Assembly: GCF_943913045.1 (NCBI RefSeq)
Contig: NZ_CALTVH010000001.1
Location: 186,001 to 250,000, forward strand
DNA: 64,000 nucleotides
Source: an uncultured Ezakiella sp.
GTDB lineage: Bacteria > Bacillota > Clostridia > Tissierellales > Peptoniphilaceae
Direction of reading: 5' to 3'
The notes beneath the pieces are model-generated. The model worked only from the letters and a program-made list of their open reading frames with translations, did not search any database and was not told where the DNA came from. A program made the position numbers and the translations under genes. Positions 34,996 through 45,386 of this stretch are shown piece by piece; the first letter of the stretch is position 1; the number at the start of each line of letters is the position of its first letter.

Positions 34996-36417
34996 CTAAT
35001 ATATTTTAATCCACTCATCTAGCTTCTTTATATTAAACAGGTGCGCCTCAGCTTCTGAACCTACAAGCCAATTGTCCATAACTAGACGATAATTGTTATT
35101 TATAAGAGAAAACTCATCTCTTATATCTAGTTCATTGCTTGAAAGGCTTACAACTTTTAGGTTTGATCCTGTATTAACCATTGCAAGAGTTTTTTCAGGA
35201 GATGCACTATAGTCTATAGCAGAAGGATACAAGTACTTTATGTCTTCCATACTAATAAAACTCCTGCTCTCCTCTTCTTGTAAGTAATTTGGATCTATTC
35301 TGGCGTAGACAATTTCACTTGCAAAATCATTATACAGATGTGTTCTTAAAATCCAATAGCCATTTCTTCTTACAATACCAACATTTGAAGGTAGAATCAT
35401 GTAATCTACTTCCTTTAGATTATTAATATCTAAGCTGCCTTTTATAAGATTTATCCAATTATCACCCAATATATCTACAATATCTAACTTGGTCCTTAAT
35501 CCACTTTTTTCTAAAGAATAAGTCTCATATCTGTCCTTAAAAACATTATTTAAAAAGCTCTTATAATTAGTGTTTAGGCTTATCATATATGGGGATGCAT
35601 AATCAATAGTTGTTGTTTGCTTTAAAAAAAATTTTTCTATTTTAAAGTCATCTATGGGATTTGTTATATACATATTGTTGAATTTAAAAACCAAATAATC
35701 CGAATAGATGCCACCGTTTAAAATTTTTTTATTATTGATATTTATATAGCCATTAGATTTTGGAATCACCAAACCATCAGTCAAATAAACGTTAACTGAG
35801 TTGTAATCGCTATATAAAAATAAAGTAAAATATTTATCTGCCTCCACAGAATCATCCCTAAGACCGATAAAAGCAGCCGTTGTCTTTAGTGGCTTATACA
35901 TAGGCTTTGCTTTATAACTAGAAGTTTTCTTTCTAGCTACCTCATATTCATCTGCATCTAACTTTTTTATAAATTGCATTTCATAAATATGATTTTGATA
36001 ATAGAAAAACTTTTTGTTATCATACTCTACTATTTCTCCTAGAGACCTCCCATCACTTAAAACAGAAATAATTGAAGCATAATCCATCATATCTTTAACA
36101 TTAAAAATTTTTTCATAGCTAATATTGTTGTATATAAAATAATTAACTAAATTAACTCTCTTGCTTGCAAAGCTAATATTTTTAAATTCCTCTCCAAATA
36201 TAAGGGCTTTATTGTCAAAAAATACAACAGACAAATTATTTGGAATGTTTTCCTCTTTAGCTGAAAAAGATTCATAGGATTTGTCAACTCTATATCTCCC
36301 ATATATATCAGGCGTCTTACTTTTATATTCATTTTTACAAGCAAAAAGTGTGCATAGTAATAATGCACATAAGACTATTAAAATTTTATTTATACTCTTT
36401 TGGAAGATAGATTTCAA
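34996..36417 (-). CDS. Lipoprotein of unknown function, 473 aa
   Basis: Signal peptide with lipobox TLFAC; the lipidated Cys is residue 27. The rest has no recognised domain; it is rich in Tyr, Asn, Asp and Lys with alternating hydrophobic beta-strand patterns. Translation begins at a TTG (36415-36417) behind AGAGGGAAG, inside the last codons of the histidine kinase gene (32-bp overlap), so synthesis is probably coupled to the kinase. Position suggests an extracytoplasmic partner or sensor accessory of the two-component system, but this is inference from context only. Confidence 0.8.
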   Translation of the reverse strand: MKSIFQKSINKILIVLCALLLCTLFACKNEYKSKTPDIYGRYRVDKSYESFSAKEENIPNNLSVVFFDNKALIFGEEFKNISFASKRVNLVNYFIYNNISYEKIFNVKDMMDYASIISVLSDGRSLGEIVEYDNKKFFYYQNHIYEMQFIKKLDADEYEVARKKTSSYKAKPMYKPLKTTAAFIGLRDDSVEADKYFTLFLYSDYNSVNVYLTDGLVIPKSNGYININNKKILNGGIYSDYLVFKFNNMYITNPIDDFKIEKFFLKQTTTIDYASPYMISLNTNYKSFLNNVFKDRYETYSLEKSGLRTKLDIVDILGDNWINLIKGSLDINNLKEVDYMILPSNVGIVRRNGYWILRTHLYNDFASEIVYARIDPNYLQEEESRSFISMEDIKYLYPSAIDYSASPEKTLAMVNTGSNLKVVSLSSNELDIRDEFSLINNNYRLVMDNWLVGSEAEAHLFNIKKLDEWIKIY

Positions 36418-37780
36418 ATTTGCTTCCCTCTTTCTTTTTGCTCTTTACATTTATATATCCACCGTGGAGGTCTACTATTTCATAAACAATTGATAATCCA
36501 ATACCAGCATGAGAATTTTTGCTATGTCCCCTATAAAACTTTTCAAAAATATGAGGAACATCTTTTTCATCCATACCTTCACCATCATCAGAAATAGTTA
36601 CTAGATAGTAATCATCTACTTCATCTAAAATTACCAATATATTACCTTCTGGGGATGTAAATTTAAAAGCGTTATCTAATAAGTTAATAAATACTTGTCT
36701 AAGCCTATTTTCATCCCCTTTAAAATTTGCTTTATTAAGTTTTGATATAAATGACAAATTTTTATTTTCCGTTATTGACCTTGGTGTAAATTGACTAATT
36801 ATTCCTTCGATATGCTCTCTCAAATCAAGGTTTGTATTGAGTAGTTCAACTTTATTGTTTAAAAGTCTGGAGAAATCTAATAAATCATTTACCATTCCAG
36901 TCAATCTATCAGTTTCTTTTTCAATAATATTTAAGCCTTCCTTTACAAGCTCAGGGTCAGATGCATCAGCATTTAATGTATAAGCCCAGCCCTTAATGCT
37001 TGTAAGTGGGGTTTTAAGTTCATGGCTAACGCTTGCAATAAATTCATTTTTTATTTCATCACGCTTATTGATTTCTGAAGCCATATACTTCATTGTCTCG
37101 CCCAAAGCAACAGTTTCTCTGGAGCCTTTGATTTCTAAATCTTCAGAATAATTCCCCCCTGCTAATTTAGATGCATACTCTTTTAATTTGCCCAGAGGTC
37201 CAACGATTTTATTGGACAAGTAAAATGACATTACAAAAGCAATTGCTAAAACAACAAAGGAAAGTAATATAAGTATTTTCTGTATATTTTTGATAGAGTT
37301 TTCTGCATCAGTCATGTCATACTGAAAGATAACAGTACCTATCTTATTGCCATGTAATTTAATGGGAAGCGCGACACTGACTAATTTATTTTCAGCGTAA
37401 TCAAAATTATCTATAGAAGTAAAGTATCCATTTCTTTCTATATTAGATTCTATAGAGTTAACATCAAATAAATCATCTCTTATTCCCATTGTACTTAGAA
37501 TGTTTTCTTGATCATTATTTAAAATCATAATATGACCAGCATTATACTCATAGATTGTAGATGCGTCTTCAAGAACAACATTGTCCAGACCCTTAGAAAA
37601 ATCAATATACCTGTATAGATAATTCAAGTTTAATTCTGCTTGTGATTTTGCCTTCCTAGTAGTATCCCTATAAAAATAATTTTTGACACTCAAAATAGTT
37701 GCTAAATCCAAAACTACAACAGTTAAGAGTATTAGCAAACCATAAATAATAACTAGGATACTTTTAAAACTTCTTTTCAC
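36386..37780 (-). CDS. Sensor histidine kinase (two-component system)
   Basis: 464 residues. TM1 about 8-30; extracytoplasmic sensor domain about 31-165; TM2 about 167-188; HAMP about 190-242; HisKA with the phosphorylated H253 in SVSHELKTPLTSIKGWA; HATPase_c with N box NLLDNAFKF, G1 SDDGEGMD, F box FEKFYRG and G2 GIGLSIVYEI. Start is GTG at 37778-37780, overlapping the response-regulator stop (TAGTG). The architecture resembles ResE/PhoR/WalK-like kinases but lacks a PAS domain. The signal is unknown. Confidence 0.95.
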   Translation of the reverse strand: MKRSFKSILVIIYGLLILLTVVVLDLATILSVKNYFYRDTTRKAKSQAELNLNYLYRYIDFSKGLDNVVLEDASTIYEYNAGHIMILNNDQENILSTMGIRDDLFDVNSIESNIERNGYFTSIDNFDYAENKLVSVALPIKLHGNKIGTVIFQYDMTDAENSIKNIQKILILLSFVVLAIAFVMSFYLSNKIVGPLGKLKEYASKLAGGNYSEDLEIKGSRETVALGETMKYMASEINKRDEIKNEFIASVSHELKTPLTSIKGWAYTLNADASDPELVKEGLNIIEKETDRLTGMVNDLLDFSRLLNNKVELLNTNLDLREHIEGIISQFTPRSITENKNLSFISKLNKANFKGDENRLRQVFINLLDNAFKFTSPEGNILVILDEVDDYYLVTISDDGEGMDEKDVPHIFEKFYRGHSKNSHAGIGLSIVYEIVDLHGGYINVKSKKKEGSKFEIYLPKEYK

Positions 37781-38457
37781 TATCTATACCTGTAACCCAC
37801 ACCCCATACAGTATTTAAATATTTTGGATTAGCAGGATCCTCCTCAATCTTTGATCTAATTCTTCTTATGTTAACGTCCACAATCTTTGATTCTCCAAAG
37901 AAATTATCTCCCCATACTTCATCCAAGAGCTCATCCCTTGTAAATGCCTTTTCAGGATTCTTCATAAACAATTCCATAAGAGAAAATTCAGTTGGAGTTA
38001 ATTCAATTAGCTCTCCATTTTTTCTAAATTCACGTTTTTCCTCGTTGAGGTCAAATACATCATCGCTAATATTTCTATATTCCGGCTCAACATCTACCCT
38101 CTTAGCAAGAGATTTAATTCTTAAGATAAGCTCAGTTGGATTAAATGGTTTGGTTATATAATCATCAGCACCAGCTTCAAGGCCATCTATTTTATCAAGG
38201 TCTTGAGATTTAGCGGTTAACATTATAATGCCTACTTCTTGATTTGTGTTTCTTACTTCTTTAGCTACTTCAATACCACTCATGCCTGGAAGCATAACAT
38301 CAAGTAAGATACAATCATATACATTTTTGCTTGCCATCTTGACGCCTTTTTCACCTGTGTCGACATCATCAACTAGCCATCCCTGCCTTTCGAGATTTAT
38401 TTTTATAAACCTTCTGATAGCATCCTCATCTTCAACAACTAAAATTTTGTACATCAT
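37780..38457 (-). CDS. OmpR/PhoB-family response regulator
   Basis: 225 residues. The receiver domain has acidic pair EDED, phosphoacceptor Asp53 in LLDVMLPGMSG, and Lys in TKPFNPTEL. The C-terminal winged helix holds LTPTEFSLMELFMKNP and VDVNIRRIRSKIEEDP. It starts at tandem ATGs overlapping the addA-like stop, with GGAGGAAG upstream. It works with the histidine kinase encoded next, targets unknown. Being at the end of an operon with addAB-like genes is a positional link only. Confidence 0.95.
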   Translation of the reverse strand: MMYKILVVEDEDAIRRFIKINLERQGWLVDDVDTGEKGVKMASKNVYDCILLDVMLPGMSGIEVAKEVRNTNQEVGIIMLTAKSQDLDKIDGLEAGADDYITKPFNPTELILRIKSLAKRVDVEPEYRNISDDVFDLNEEKREFRKNGELIELTPTEFSLMELFMKNPEKAFTRDELLDEVWGDNFFGESKIVDVNIRRIRSKIEEDPANPKYLNTVWGVGYRYR

Positions 38458-41231
38458 AATAATACTTCCTCCAATCTTCCAATTGATGTGTAAAATATAA
38501 ATGCCTTTATGCGCTTATCCTTATATAGTCTAGAAACTATATCCTTATATGTTAAGAGCTGAGACTTATAAATTTCATTATAATAACTTATATTCTGTTT
38601 AATCTCAACCGTTTTATAGTCTACAATTATAACTTCATCACCTTTTATTTCAAGTCTGTCGATCACTGCGTCTATATGCTTACCGTCTATATCTAATGTT
38701 ATATTTTTTTCACAATAAACGTCTCCAACTCTACTTTCAATAAAATTTGATATATTTTTTATATGTCTATTAATTTTCTCGTAATCATAAATCTCCGAAA
38801 TATTGTATAAGTCTAACAAACTATTTATATCTAAACTTCTATTATCTTGATAGCTTTCTGCAAAATGATGGATGAAATTCCCAAATTCAGTATCTGCAAA
38901 TATATTTTCTTCACTTTTGGACGGCCTGATTGTGTTTTCTTCAAATCCAATTATAGGTTTTTCTTGAATGTTTTCTACAATTCTAAACTCACTAAATTTA
39001 TCTTGTTGATCTTTTATATCTATTTTCTTAGCATGATTTTTGTAGACTTCAAAAATAGGAGCTAACATGGCTGAGTTAAATATTTTTTCATCAGACACAC
39101 AGATTATCTTTTCCTTCGCCCTTGTCAAAGCTACATACAAGAGCCTGTTTTGTTCTGCATCTAAGTCAGCTGCCTCTTGACCTTTGATAATATGGTATGA
39201 GCCTATTTGGTCGTTTAATTTAATATATAAAGTGTGATCATTTATTAAAAACCTAGAAAATCTCCGAGTGTTAGAGGCTGATAAATTTGGTAGTATTACT
39301 ACTTTATACTGGAGCCCCTTGGCCTTGTGAATTGTCGATATTTTAATAGCTTCTTCTGAATCAGAGTAAAAATCAACACTTTTTAGTTCGTTATTACTTT
39401 GTAATTCAATTATAGCATATTTTAAATTTTTTTGCTCGTTTTCTACTATATTTTGTAAATATTTTTTAAATTCAATTAAATTATTTACTGCTTCTATTCC
39501 CCACAAATTTTTGCACTTAGGCATAAATTCTTTTTCTATATACAAATAATCCAGAAATTCAGAAATGCTATGGGTAAGAAAATATTCCTGCAAGTCTTTA
39601 AATATTTCAATACTTCTATAGACTTCCGATGAATCTCCACTATAATTATAAAAATCAAAATCTATCTCTATTTTTGATAAATCCTTATCTGATAAATCGA
39701 AAAGCACACCCCTAAGTGCAGAAAATATATTAAAACTATTCTTGGAATCTATAAATAAGTTAATTAATATAATAGCCTCTATTATCTCTGGTCTCTGGTT
39801 TAAACTAAGTTTATTGTAGTTTATAAGAGGTATGTTTTCCCTACTGAGCATCTTTTCAATTTCATAGGCATTGTTGGCAGTTGAAGTTAATATGCCAATA
39901 TCCCTAAAAGAATATCCAGTGTCAATTAGTTGGTGAACAATATTTGCTAATGAATCAGTATTAAATTCATTGCTCTCAAAATACATTATCTCAGATGGCA
40001 TATCCTTATTGTAAAGCATATCGGAATATCCTGGTAATAAATCTGAAAAACTATTATTTACAAACTTTACCAATCCCTTTGAGGACCTGTAATTTGTATC
40101 TAATTCAACAACCAATCCTCCAGACTTTAAAATCTCAGCCTCAAATTTTTTTATATTTTTATAGTCAGCTCCTCTAAACCTATAGATACTTTGCTTTATA
40201 TCACCAACTACAAAAATATTATTAACAGTGAAACTATTTGTTAAAATATCGAAGAACTCCATCTGCAAGGGACTTGTATCTTGAAACTCATCAATCATAA
40301 TAAACTTATATCTTTCCTGCAAAACACTTAAGTGTTTTTTTAGCAAGAAAGTGGCATCAACAGTTATGTCTGTAAAGTCATACAGGTACATTTTTTTCTT
40401 CTTCTCTTGGTAATTTTGATTTATATCGGATAATAATTCTTTGGTTAAATCGTAAATTTCAGAAAAATTATCATCAAAAGCCACAGAGGATTCTTGTAGA
40501 ACTATTAATATTTCATTTTTTAATGAACTAAGTTTTGTTATATTAATTATGTCTTCAAGAGTTAGCTCATAATCATCATCTACTCCTGAGAAATTTTCAT
40601 CTAGATATGTCCATAATTTATTTTTTCTGGAATAATACTCTCTAGATGAATCAAATAATTTTCCATAAGTAAGCTTTGAGTTGTTAGTAGCTGGTGATTT
40701 TAATCTTTTGTAATCTAAGTCTCCATGTATATTTCTAGAATTTATATATAAATAAAGCAAATCATCCACAATCGCGTTAATATCATAACTTTCATTTAAC
40801 TCTTGCATGCTAGCTATAAAATCAATATATTTATCATCGCGCTCCAACAGTTCATCTATTACTTCTCTAAGGGTCTTATATATTTTATTTTCATCCATTA
40901 GATCGAATCCAATATACTTATCAGGCATATATTCTTCTACAAGTTTTTTAAAGAAGGCATCAAAAGTGAAGATGTTAAGTTGAAAATCTGTATCGGTTCC
41001 GCTATCGTTTAGCCTAGCAACAATACGGCTTTTCATTTCCTCAACAGCCTTATTTGTAAAAGTTATTGCAAGTATTGACTCTTTTTCTTCAGTAGTTGCT
41101 GCTTTATTTACTAAATTTATATATCTTTCAGTTAAAACAGCTGTCTTACCTGCTCCAGCACCAGCTTTAACCAAAACATTTTGATCAATCGTATTTACGG
41201 CCAGTTTCTGCTTATCATCTAATTTAATCAT
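38454..41231 (-). CDS. addA: UvrD-type helicase/RecB-like nuclease, AddA-like (short)
   Basis: 925 residues. SF1A helicase motifs: GAGAGKT at 24-30, TFTNKAVEEMKSRI, MIDEFQDTSPLQMEFFD, GDIKQSIYRFRGA, LDTNYRSS, STIHKAKGLQYKVV and LLYVALTRAKE. The C-terminal PD-(D/E)XK nuclease has DAVIDRLE, IVDYKT and the QLLTY box. Together with the next gene it looks like AddAB, the Gram-positive RecBCD counterpart for double-strand-break processing. It is about 300 residues shorter than Bacillus AddA. Overlaps addB-like by 8 bp. The name is by architecture and pairing. Confidence 0.9.
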   Translation of the reverse strand: MIKLDDKQKLAVNTIDQNVLVKAGAGAGKTAVLTERYINLVNKAATTEEKESILAITFTNKAVEEMKSRIVARLNDSGTDTDFQLNIFTFDAFFKKLVEEYMPDKYIGFDLMDENKIYKTLREVIDELLERDDKYIDFIASMQELNESYDINAIVDDLLYLYINSRNIHGDLDYKRLKSPATNNSKLTYGKLFDSSREYYSRKNKLWTYLDENFSGVDDDYELTLEDIINITKLSSLKNEILIVLQESSVAFDDNFSEIYDLTKELLSDINQNYQEKKKKMYLYDFTDITVDATFLLKKHLSVLQERYKFIMIDEFQDTSPLQMEFFDILTNSFTVNNIFVVGDIKQSIYRFRGADYKNIKKFEAEILKSGGLVVELDTNYRSSKGLVKFVNNSFSDLLPGYSDMLYNKDMPSEIMYFESNEFNTDSLANIVHQLIDTGYSFRDIGILTSTANNAYEIEKMLSRENIPLINYNKLSLNQRPEIIEAIILINLFIDSKNSFNIFSALRGVLFDLSDKDLSKIEIDFDFYNYSGDSSEVYRSIEIFKDLQEYFLTHSISEFLDYLYIEKEFMPKCKNLWGIEAVNNLIEFKKYLQNIVENEQKNLKYAIIELQSNNELKSVDFYSDSEEAIKISTIHKAKGLQYKVVILPNLSASNTRRFSRFLINDHTLYIKLNDQIGSYHIIKGQEAADLDAEQNRLLYVALTRAKEKIICVSDEKIFNSAMLAPIFEVYKNHAKKIDIKDQQDKFSEFRIVENIQEKPIIGFEENTIRPSKSEENIFADTEFGNFIHHFAESYQDNRSLDINSLLDLYNISEIYDYEKINRHIKNISNFIESRVGDVYCEKNITLDIDGKHIDAVIDRLEIKGDEVIIVDYKTVEIKQNISYYNEIYKSQLLTYKDIVSRLYKDKRIKAFIFYTSIGRLEEVLL

Positions 41232-43329
41232 TCCAAAACCTCTTGCATAGATTTGTATATTGACAGTATCTGCAGTTGTTTTTATTATCTGTTAAAGGTA
41301 TTAGCCCCTCATCCATCTGCTTAACTATATCTTTAATTTTATCTTCAGCTGCATACATTATTTCTGTAAATATATTATCATCTTTGAAGAAAATTTGACT
41401 CTTTCTACATCCATCATCAATATTTATATAGGATATTTCTTTGATCATATTTTCATACTCGCCCATATAAATCGGAAACTGTAGAGCTTCTCCTGCCTTA
41501 ATCCTGTTTACAGACTTAATTGACGTCCCTGTTAGCTTATAATCCAATAAAATATACTTTCCATCAACTTTGTCCACTCTATCAATTCTGCCTCTAAAAC
41601 ATATATCATTTCCATTTGAATCTTTAAAAAAATTGTGAGTAAAGTCCTGCTCAGTTGTTAAGACTTCGCCTGGAGTTTTTTCTTCATTTATAATCAAAGT
41701 TTTTAATTTATCTCTAATAATATTTATTTTATATTTTTCAATATCAGTATATTCTTTTAAGGCCAATTCAAAAGAAGAAATATAAGAATCATCCCTGTAT
41801 TTTTTATCTTTGTTAGATGAATAGTAGACCCTTAAAACTTCGTGACAAAAATTACCTAACCTAATATAACTTTGATCAGTGTCTATTGAAAAATCTTTTA
41901 TATAATCACAGTAATATTTAAAAGGACAGTTCATATAAGATTCTACTTTTGATGCAGATAATATGTTTCTAAGATTAAAATCTACAGTGTTATTGTCATC
42001 GGTAATTACATTGTGTTTCCTAAACAAATTTGCTTTAGAATTTTTAAGATAAGCTTTTTGAATATCAGTTATCTGACTTTGACCCTTTATAAATTCAAAA
42101 TTTCTCAGATTGATCTTCTTCATGTCTAGAGCAAGTATTTCCGACTTACTAATAACATTTTTATCATAAGTACAAAAAATTATTTCCTTAGACTTACCTA
42201 TTATATTATTTAATCCACCTTTAATTTCCCTCCTGGAAAATTCGTCAGATGGCATAAAACTCTTATCATCAAGTCCAACTTGGTATATAAAATCATAATC
42301 TAAGACTACTTCTACAGGATTTAAAATATGAATATTAGATCTGAATTTCCTAGAGTAAAAATGAGATTTAAGCACATCTTCAATATAGTACTTTGGATAC
42401 TCAATTTTTAAGTCTTCAATATTTTTTTCTAACCTTTCAAAAAATACGTCTGTGTCAAACTTCAGTTTGATTTCATCGGTTAATAGTAAATTCAATTTAT
42501 CAAGTTGGTCCTTAATGTTGTTACTTGCAAATTCTTCATCTTCTAAAAATTGTCGCACTATATTTAAATTATAAAAACATTCCTTAAGGCCGGTGTTAGT
42601 ATATATTCCATAATCATATAAAGTATGAGCAATTTGATCCTGAACAGACTTAGATTCATTTAAAAGAGCTACTTTTACATCGGAGTTATTCTTAAACTTA
42701 CTAATAATATCATTAGCTATTTTATATAATAATGAGTCCAAGTTTTCAGCATAATAGTGCTTATAAGTTGCTCCTGTGTTAAAATCCTCATCGTATGAGA
42801 TGCTATAAACATTGTCCATAGATTCCAGTATCTCGATAATTTCTTTTTCTTTAACAGTAAAATACCTGGGCTTTATAAAAAATATCTTTTTATATCTGTT
42901 AAATTCATTTAGATAATTAGCATCTAAAATCATATCTATAACTTGTGATTTATCATAGTAGCCATTTGAATTTAACATTCCAATATATTTATCAAATAGA
43001 TTTTTTTCATGCAAGTCAAGCTTTACGCCTCTTGAGACTTTCTCTTCAATCACATTATATAAGCTATCATTTCTAGAAATTTCATTATTATTAGAATATG
43101 CAAGACCAAAATAATACCTTTTTAGAGATTCGTCTGCCAAATTGATAAAATTATTTCTAATAAACTTTATGTAGATTTCTGCAAAAGAAATAGTCTCTAC
43201 ATGTATTTGATTGTAGGAGAAATTTGAAATAAACAGTTTTTTTGATTGAACACTGGGTGTTATAATCAAAGATTTTTTCTGAGATTTTTCTATTTCACCA
43301 ATAAATTTATTTAGCGGTAAACTTTTCAT
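41224..43329 (-). CDS. addB: PD-(D/E)XK nuclease with Fe-S cysteines, AddB-like (short)
   Basis: 701 residues, well below the usual ~1150 of AddB. The C-terminal third is a RecB-type nuclease: SKVESYMNCPFKYYCDYIKD, GRIDRVDKVDGKYILLDYKL, QFPIYM. A cysteine pattern C...CxxCx5C (NCPFKYYC; CRYCQYTNLCKRFW) matches the 4Fe-4S staple of AddB. The N-terminal helicase-like part is degenerate; no clear Walker A is visible, so helicase activity would rest on AddA. Overlaps the GH3 gene by 23 bp and addA by 8 bp. Confidence 0.85.
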   Translation of the reverse strand: MKSLPLNKFIGEIEKSQKKSLIITPSVQSKKLFISNFSYNQIHVETISFAEIYIKFIRNNFINLADESLKRYYFGLAYSNNNEISRNDSLYNVIEEKVSRGVKLDLHEKNLFDKYIGMLNSNGYYDKSQVIDMILDANYLNEFNRYKKIFFIKPRYFTVKEKEIIEILESMDNVYSISYDEDFNTGATYKHYYAENLDSLLYKIANDIISKFKNNSDVKVALLNESKSVQDQIAHTLYDYGIYTNTGLKECFYNLNIVRQFLEDEEFASNNIKDQLDKLNLLLTDEIKLKFDTDVFFERLEKNIEDLKIEYPKYYIEDVLKSHFYSRKFRSNIHILNPVEVVLDYDFIYQVGLDDKSFMPSDEFSRREIKGGLNNIIGKSKEIIFCTYDKNVISKSEILALDMKKINLRNFEFIKGQSQITDIQKAYLKNSKANLFRKHNVITDDNNTVDFNLRNILSASKVESYMNCPFKYYCDYIKDFSIDTDQSYIRLGNFCHEVLRVYYSSNKDKKYRDDSYISSFELALKEYTDIEKYKINIIRDKLKTLIINEEKTPGEVLTTEQDFTHNFFKDSNGNDICFRGRIDRVDKVDGKYILLDYKLTGTSIKSVNRIKAGEALQFPIYMGEYENMIKEISYINIDDGCRKSQIFFKDDNIFTEIMYAAEDKIKDIVKQMDEGLIPLTDNKNNCRYCQYTNLCKRFWND

Positions 43330-44422
43330 CCTTAGTCCTCACTATTCGCTCAAAACTTTCGTTAATTCTTGTATCATCAATATTTTTCATAGCTTCAAAT
43401 ATACTAGGAATTGTATTTAAATCATGGCATACAAGTCCAATATCACCACCAGCATTAATAAATTTAATAAACCTCTCTTCCAAACTACCATAAGCATTAA
43501 GCGCATTCATAGTTAAATCATCTGATAAAACCAATCCATCAAAACCATCTCCCCTTAATTTGTCAATCCAAATTTTAGACAAACTTGCAGGCATATTATC
43601 AACATCTGGTACAAGTATATGGCCTATCATAATTCCATCTACAATATCCAAATTTTCTTTAAAGGGTATTAAATCTGATTTTAATAAATCTTCATAGCTT
43701 TTATTTATAACTGGAAGATTTTTGTGAGAATCTACTCGCGTAGCCCCGTGGCCAGGATAATGCTTGGCGACTGATAAAAGTTTTTCCTTGTCCATAGCTT
43801 CTATTACTCCCCTGGCAAATTTACTGACTGTATTGTAATCACTTGAAAATGCCCTATCCCCAATAGCACCGCTTGCATTTGCAGGATTTGTATCCAAGAC
43901 AGGCGCTAGCGGAGAATCAATGTGAAAACTTTTTAAACTAGTGTTCAAATCGGAAGCATACTGTTCAGGACTACTATTATTAGCATACCAATAAGCAGAC
44001 TTCATAGGCTTACTTACATCTTTTAACCTATCTACTCTACCTCCCTCCTGATCCACAAAAATAAAGGGTTCAATATAATTATTATTCTTGTAATACCCTT
44101 TAATTGACTCATTGAGTGTTTCTAACTGCTTTGATGATTGTATATTTCTTTTAAAAAGTATTATGGAACCTGGTTTATATTTATCAATAAAAGCTTTTAA
44201 TTGATCGTCTAGTGTTGTCGATTCAATACCAACACATATCAATTGACCAATCTTATCATCCTTAGTGTATTTTTCTCTTTCTTTTTCAAAATCTATTACA
44301 TGTGCAGTATTTATTTTTCCTTTTCCTGTATCAACAATTTCTTTTGAGCCACTCAACTTGCTCTCATCAACCTTGCATCCTAAAAAAGAAAATATTAATA
44401 AAAAAATAAAAATCTTATTCAT
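43307..44422 (-). CDS. Glycoside hydrolase family 3 lipoprotein, NagZ-like beta-N-acetylhexosaminidase
   Basis: 371 residues; lipoprotein signal with lipobox FLGC, lipidated Cys16. Catalytic domain signatures of NagZ-type GH3: FVDQEGGRVDRL, KHYPGHGATRVDSHKNLP (with the acid/base His-Asp dyad) and LSDDLTM, whose first Asp is the nucleophile. It probably trims N-acetylglucosamine from peptidoglycan fragments outside the membrane. It follows the RluA-type gene with an 8-bp overlap; AAGGAG precedes the ATG. Confidence 0.93.
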   Translation of the reverse strand: MNKIFIFLLIFSFLGCKVDESKLSGSKEIVDTGKGKINTAHVIDFEKEREKYTKDDKIGQLICVGIESTTLDDQLKAFIDKYKPGSIILFKRNIQSSKQLETLNESIKGYYKNNNYIEPFIFVDQEGGRVDRLKDVSKPMKSAYWYANNSSPEQYASDLNTSLKSFHIDSPLAPVLDTNPANASGAIGDRAFSSDYNTVSKFARGVIEAMDKEKLLSVAKHYPGHGATRVDSHKNLPVINKSYEDLLKSDLIPFKENLDIVDGIMIGHILVPDVDNMPASLSKIWIDKLRGDGFDGLVLSDDLTMNALNAYGSLEERFIKFINAGGDIGLVCHDLNTIPSIFEAMKNIDDTRINESFERIVRTKDEKFTAK

Positions 44423-45374
44423 TTAACTCCTTAAATACCTCCATTAGCTTTGCTTTATACTTTGAAGTAAATTTTTTATTACTTAAATATTTTAATTCCC
44501 CATCAAGTTCAGGCAAAATCATTTCAACACTTGCCAAAAGTTGGTGATTTTTCATATCTAAACTATCCAATTTTCTATTTGCACTATAGCTCCCATACTT
44601 AGGGTCTCCCAATATTGGATGATTTAAATGAGCTAATTGTGCACGTATTTGATGGGTTCTTCCAGTAATCAAATCTATTTCAACCAAGGAATATTTTTCA
44701 CCAGCAATTATTGGCTTAACATCACTTTGCATTAGGGTACCATCTTTTGACTTAACAATATTTGTTCGGTTTTTCTTGTCATCCTTAACCATCCTATCTT
44801 CGATTAGGCCATTAAAAGTAAAATTGCCAAGGACAATTGCATTATATATTTTTTTAAAATCTCTTTCTCTAATTTTTTCATTTATGGTTTTAAGAGCTAC
44901 GGCATTTTTCCCTACAATAACAAGTCCAGCTGTATTCCTATCTAATCTATTACATAAAGCTGGAATAAATGAGTTTTCATTCCTTGGGCTATACTGACCA
45001 CTTTCAATTAAATATGCTATAACTCCGTCTATTAAATTTTTCTCCCTATTATTGCTCGCAGAATGTGACAATAAACCACTCGCCTTGTCTACTACTAAAA
45101 TATTTTCATCTTCATATACGATATCTAAATTAATGTGGGCATAGGTATTATCTCTCTTGCTAAATTTTTCAAAAGTTTCATCTGAAAAATAAATTGTAAT
45201 CTCATCGCCCTTATTTAAAATATCTGATGCATTCATCCTTTTACTATTATTGACAATATTCTTTTTTCTTATCATCTTCATAATAAAATTTTTATTTGCA
45301 TTAGGTAAGAGCTTTGATAAAAACCTATCCGCCCTCTGGCCTTTATCATTTTCACCCACAATTATTTTTTTCAT
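44415..45374 (-). CDS. RluA/RluD-family 23S rRNA pseudouridine synthase
   Basis: 319 residues. N-terminal S4 RNA-binding domain (QRADRFLSKLLP...), then the catalytic domain with NRLDRNTAGLVIVGKN, whose Asp is the nucleophile, and LITGRTHQIRAQLAHLNHPILGDPKYG. The exact target uridine (RluC- or RluD-type) cannot be told. First gene of the long operon to 34996; promoter at 45414-45442. Confidence 0.95.
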   Translation of the reverse strand: MKKIIVGENDKGQRADRFLSKLLPNANKNFIMKMIRKKNIVNNSKRMNASDILNKGDEITIYFSDETFEKFSKRDNTYAHINLDIVYEDENILVVDKASGLLSHSASNNREKNLIDGVIAYLIESGQYSPRNENSFIPALCNRLDRNTAGLVIVGKNAVALKTINEKIRERDFKKIYNAIVLGNFTFNGLIEDRMVKDDKKNRTNIVKSKDGTLMQSDVKPIIAGEKYSLVEIDLITGRTHQIRAQLAHLNHPILGDPKYGSYSANRKLDSLDMKNHQLLASVEMILPELDGELKYLSNKKFTSKYKAKLMEVFKELNE

Positions 45375-45386
45375 TCTAATTACCCC

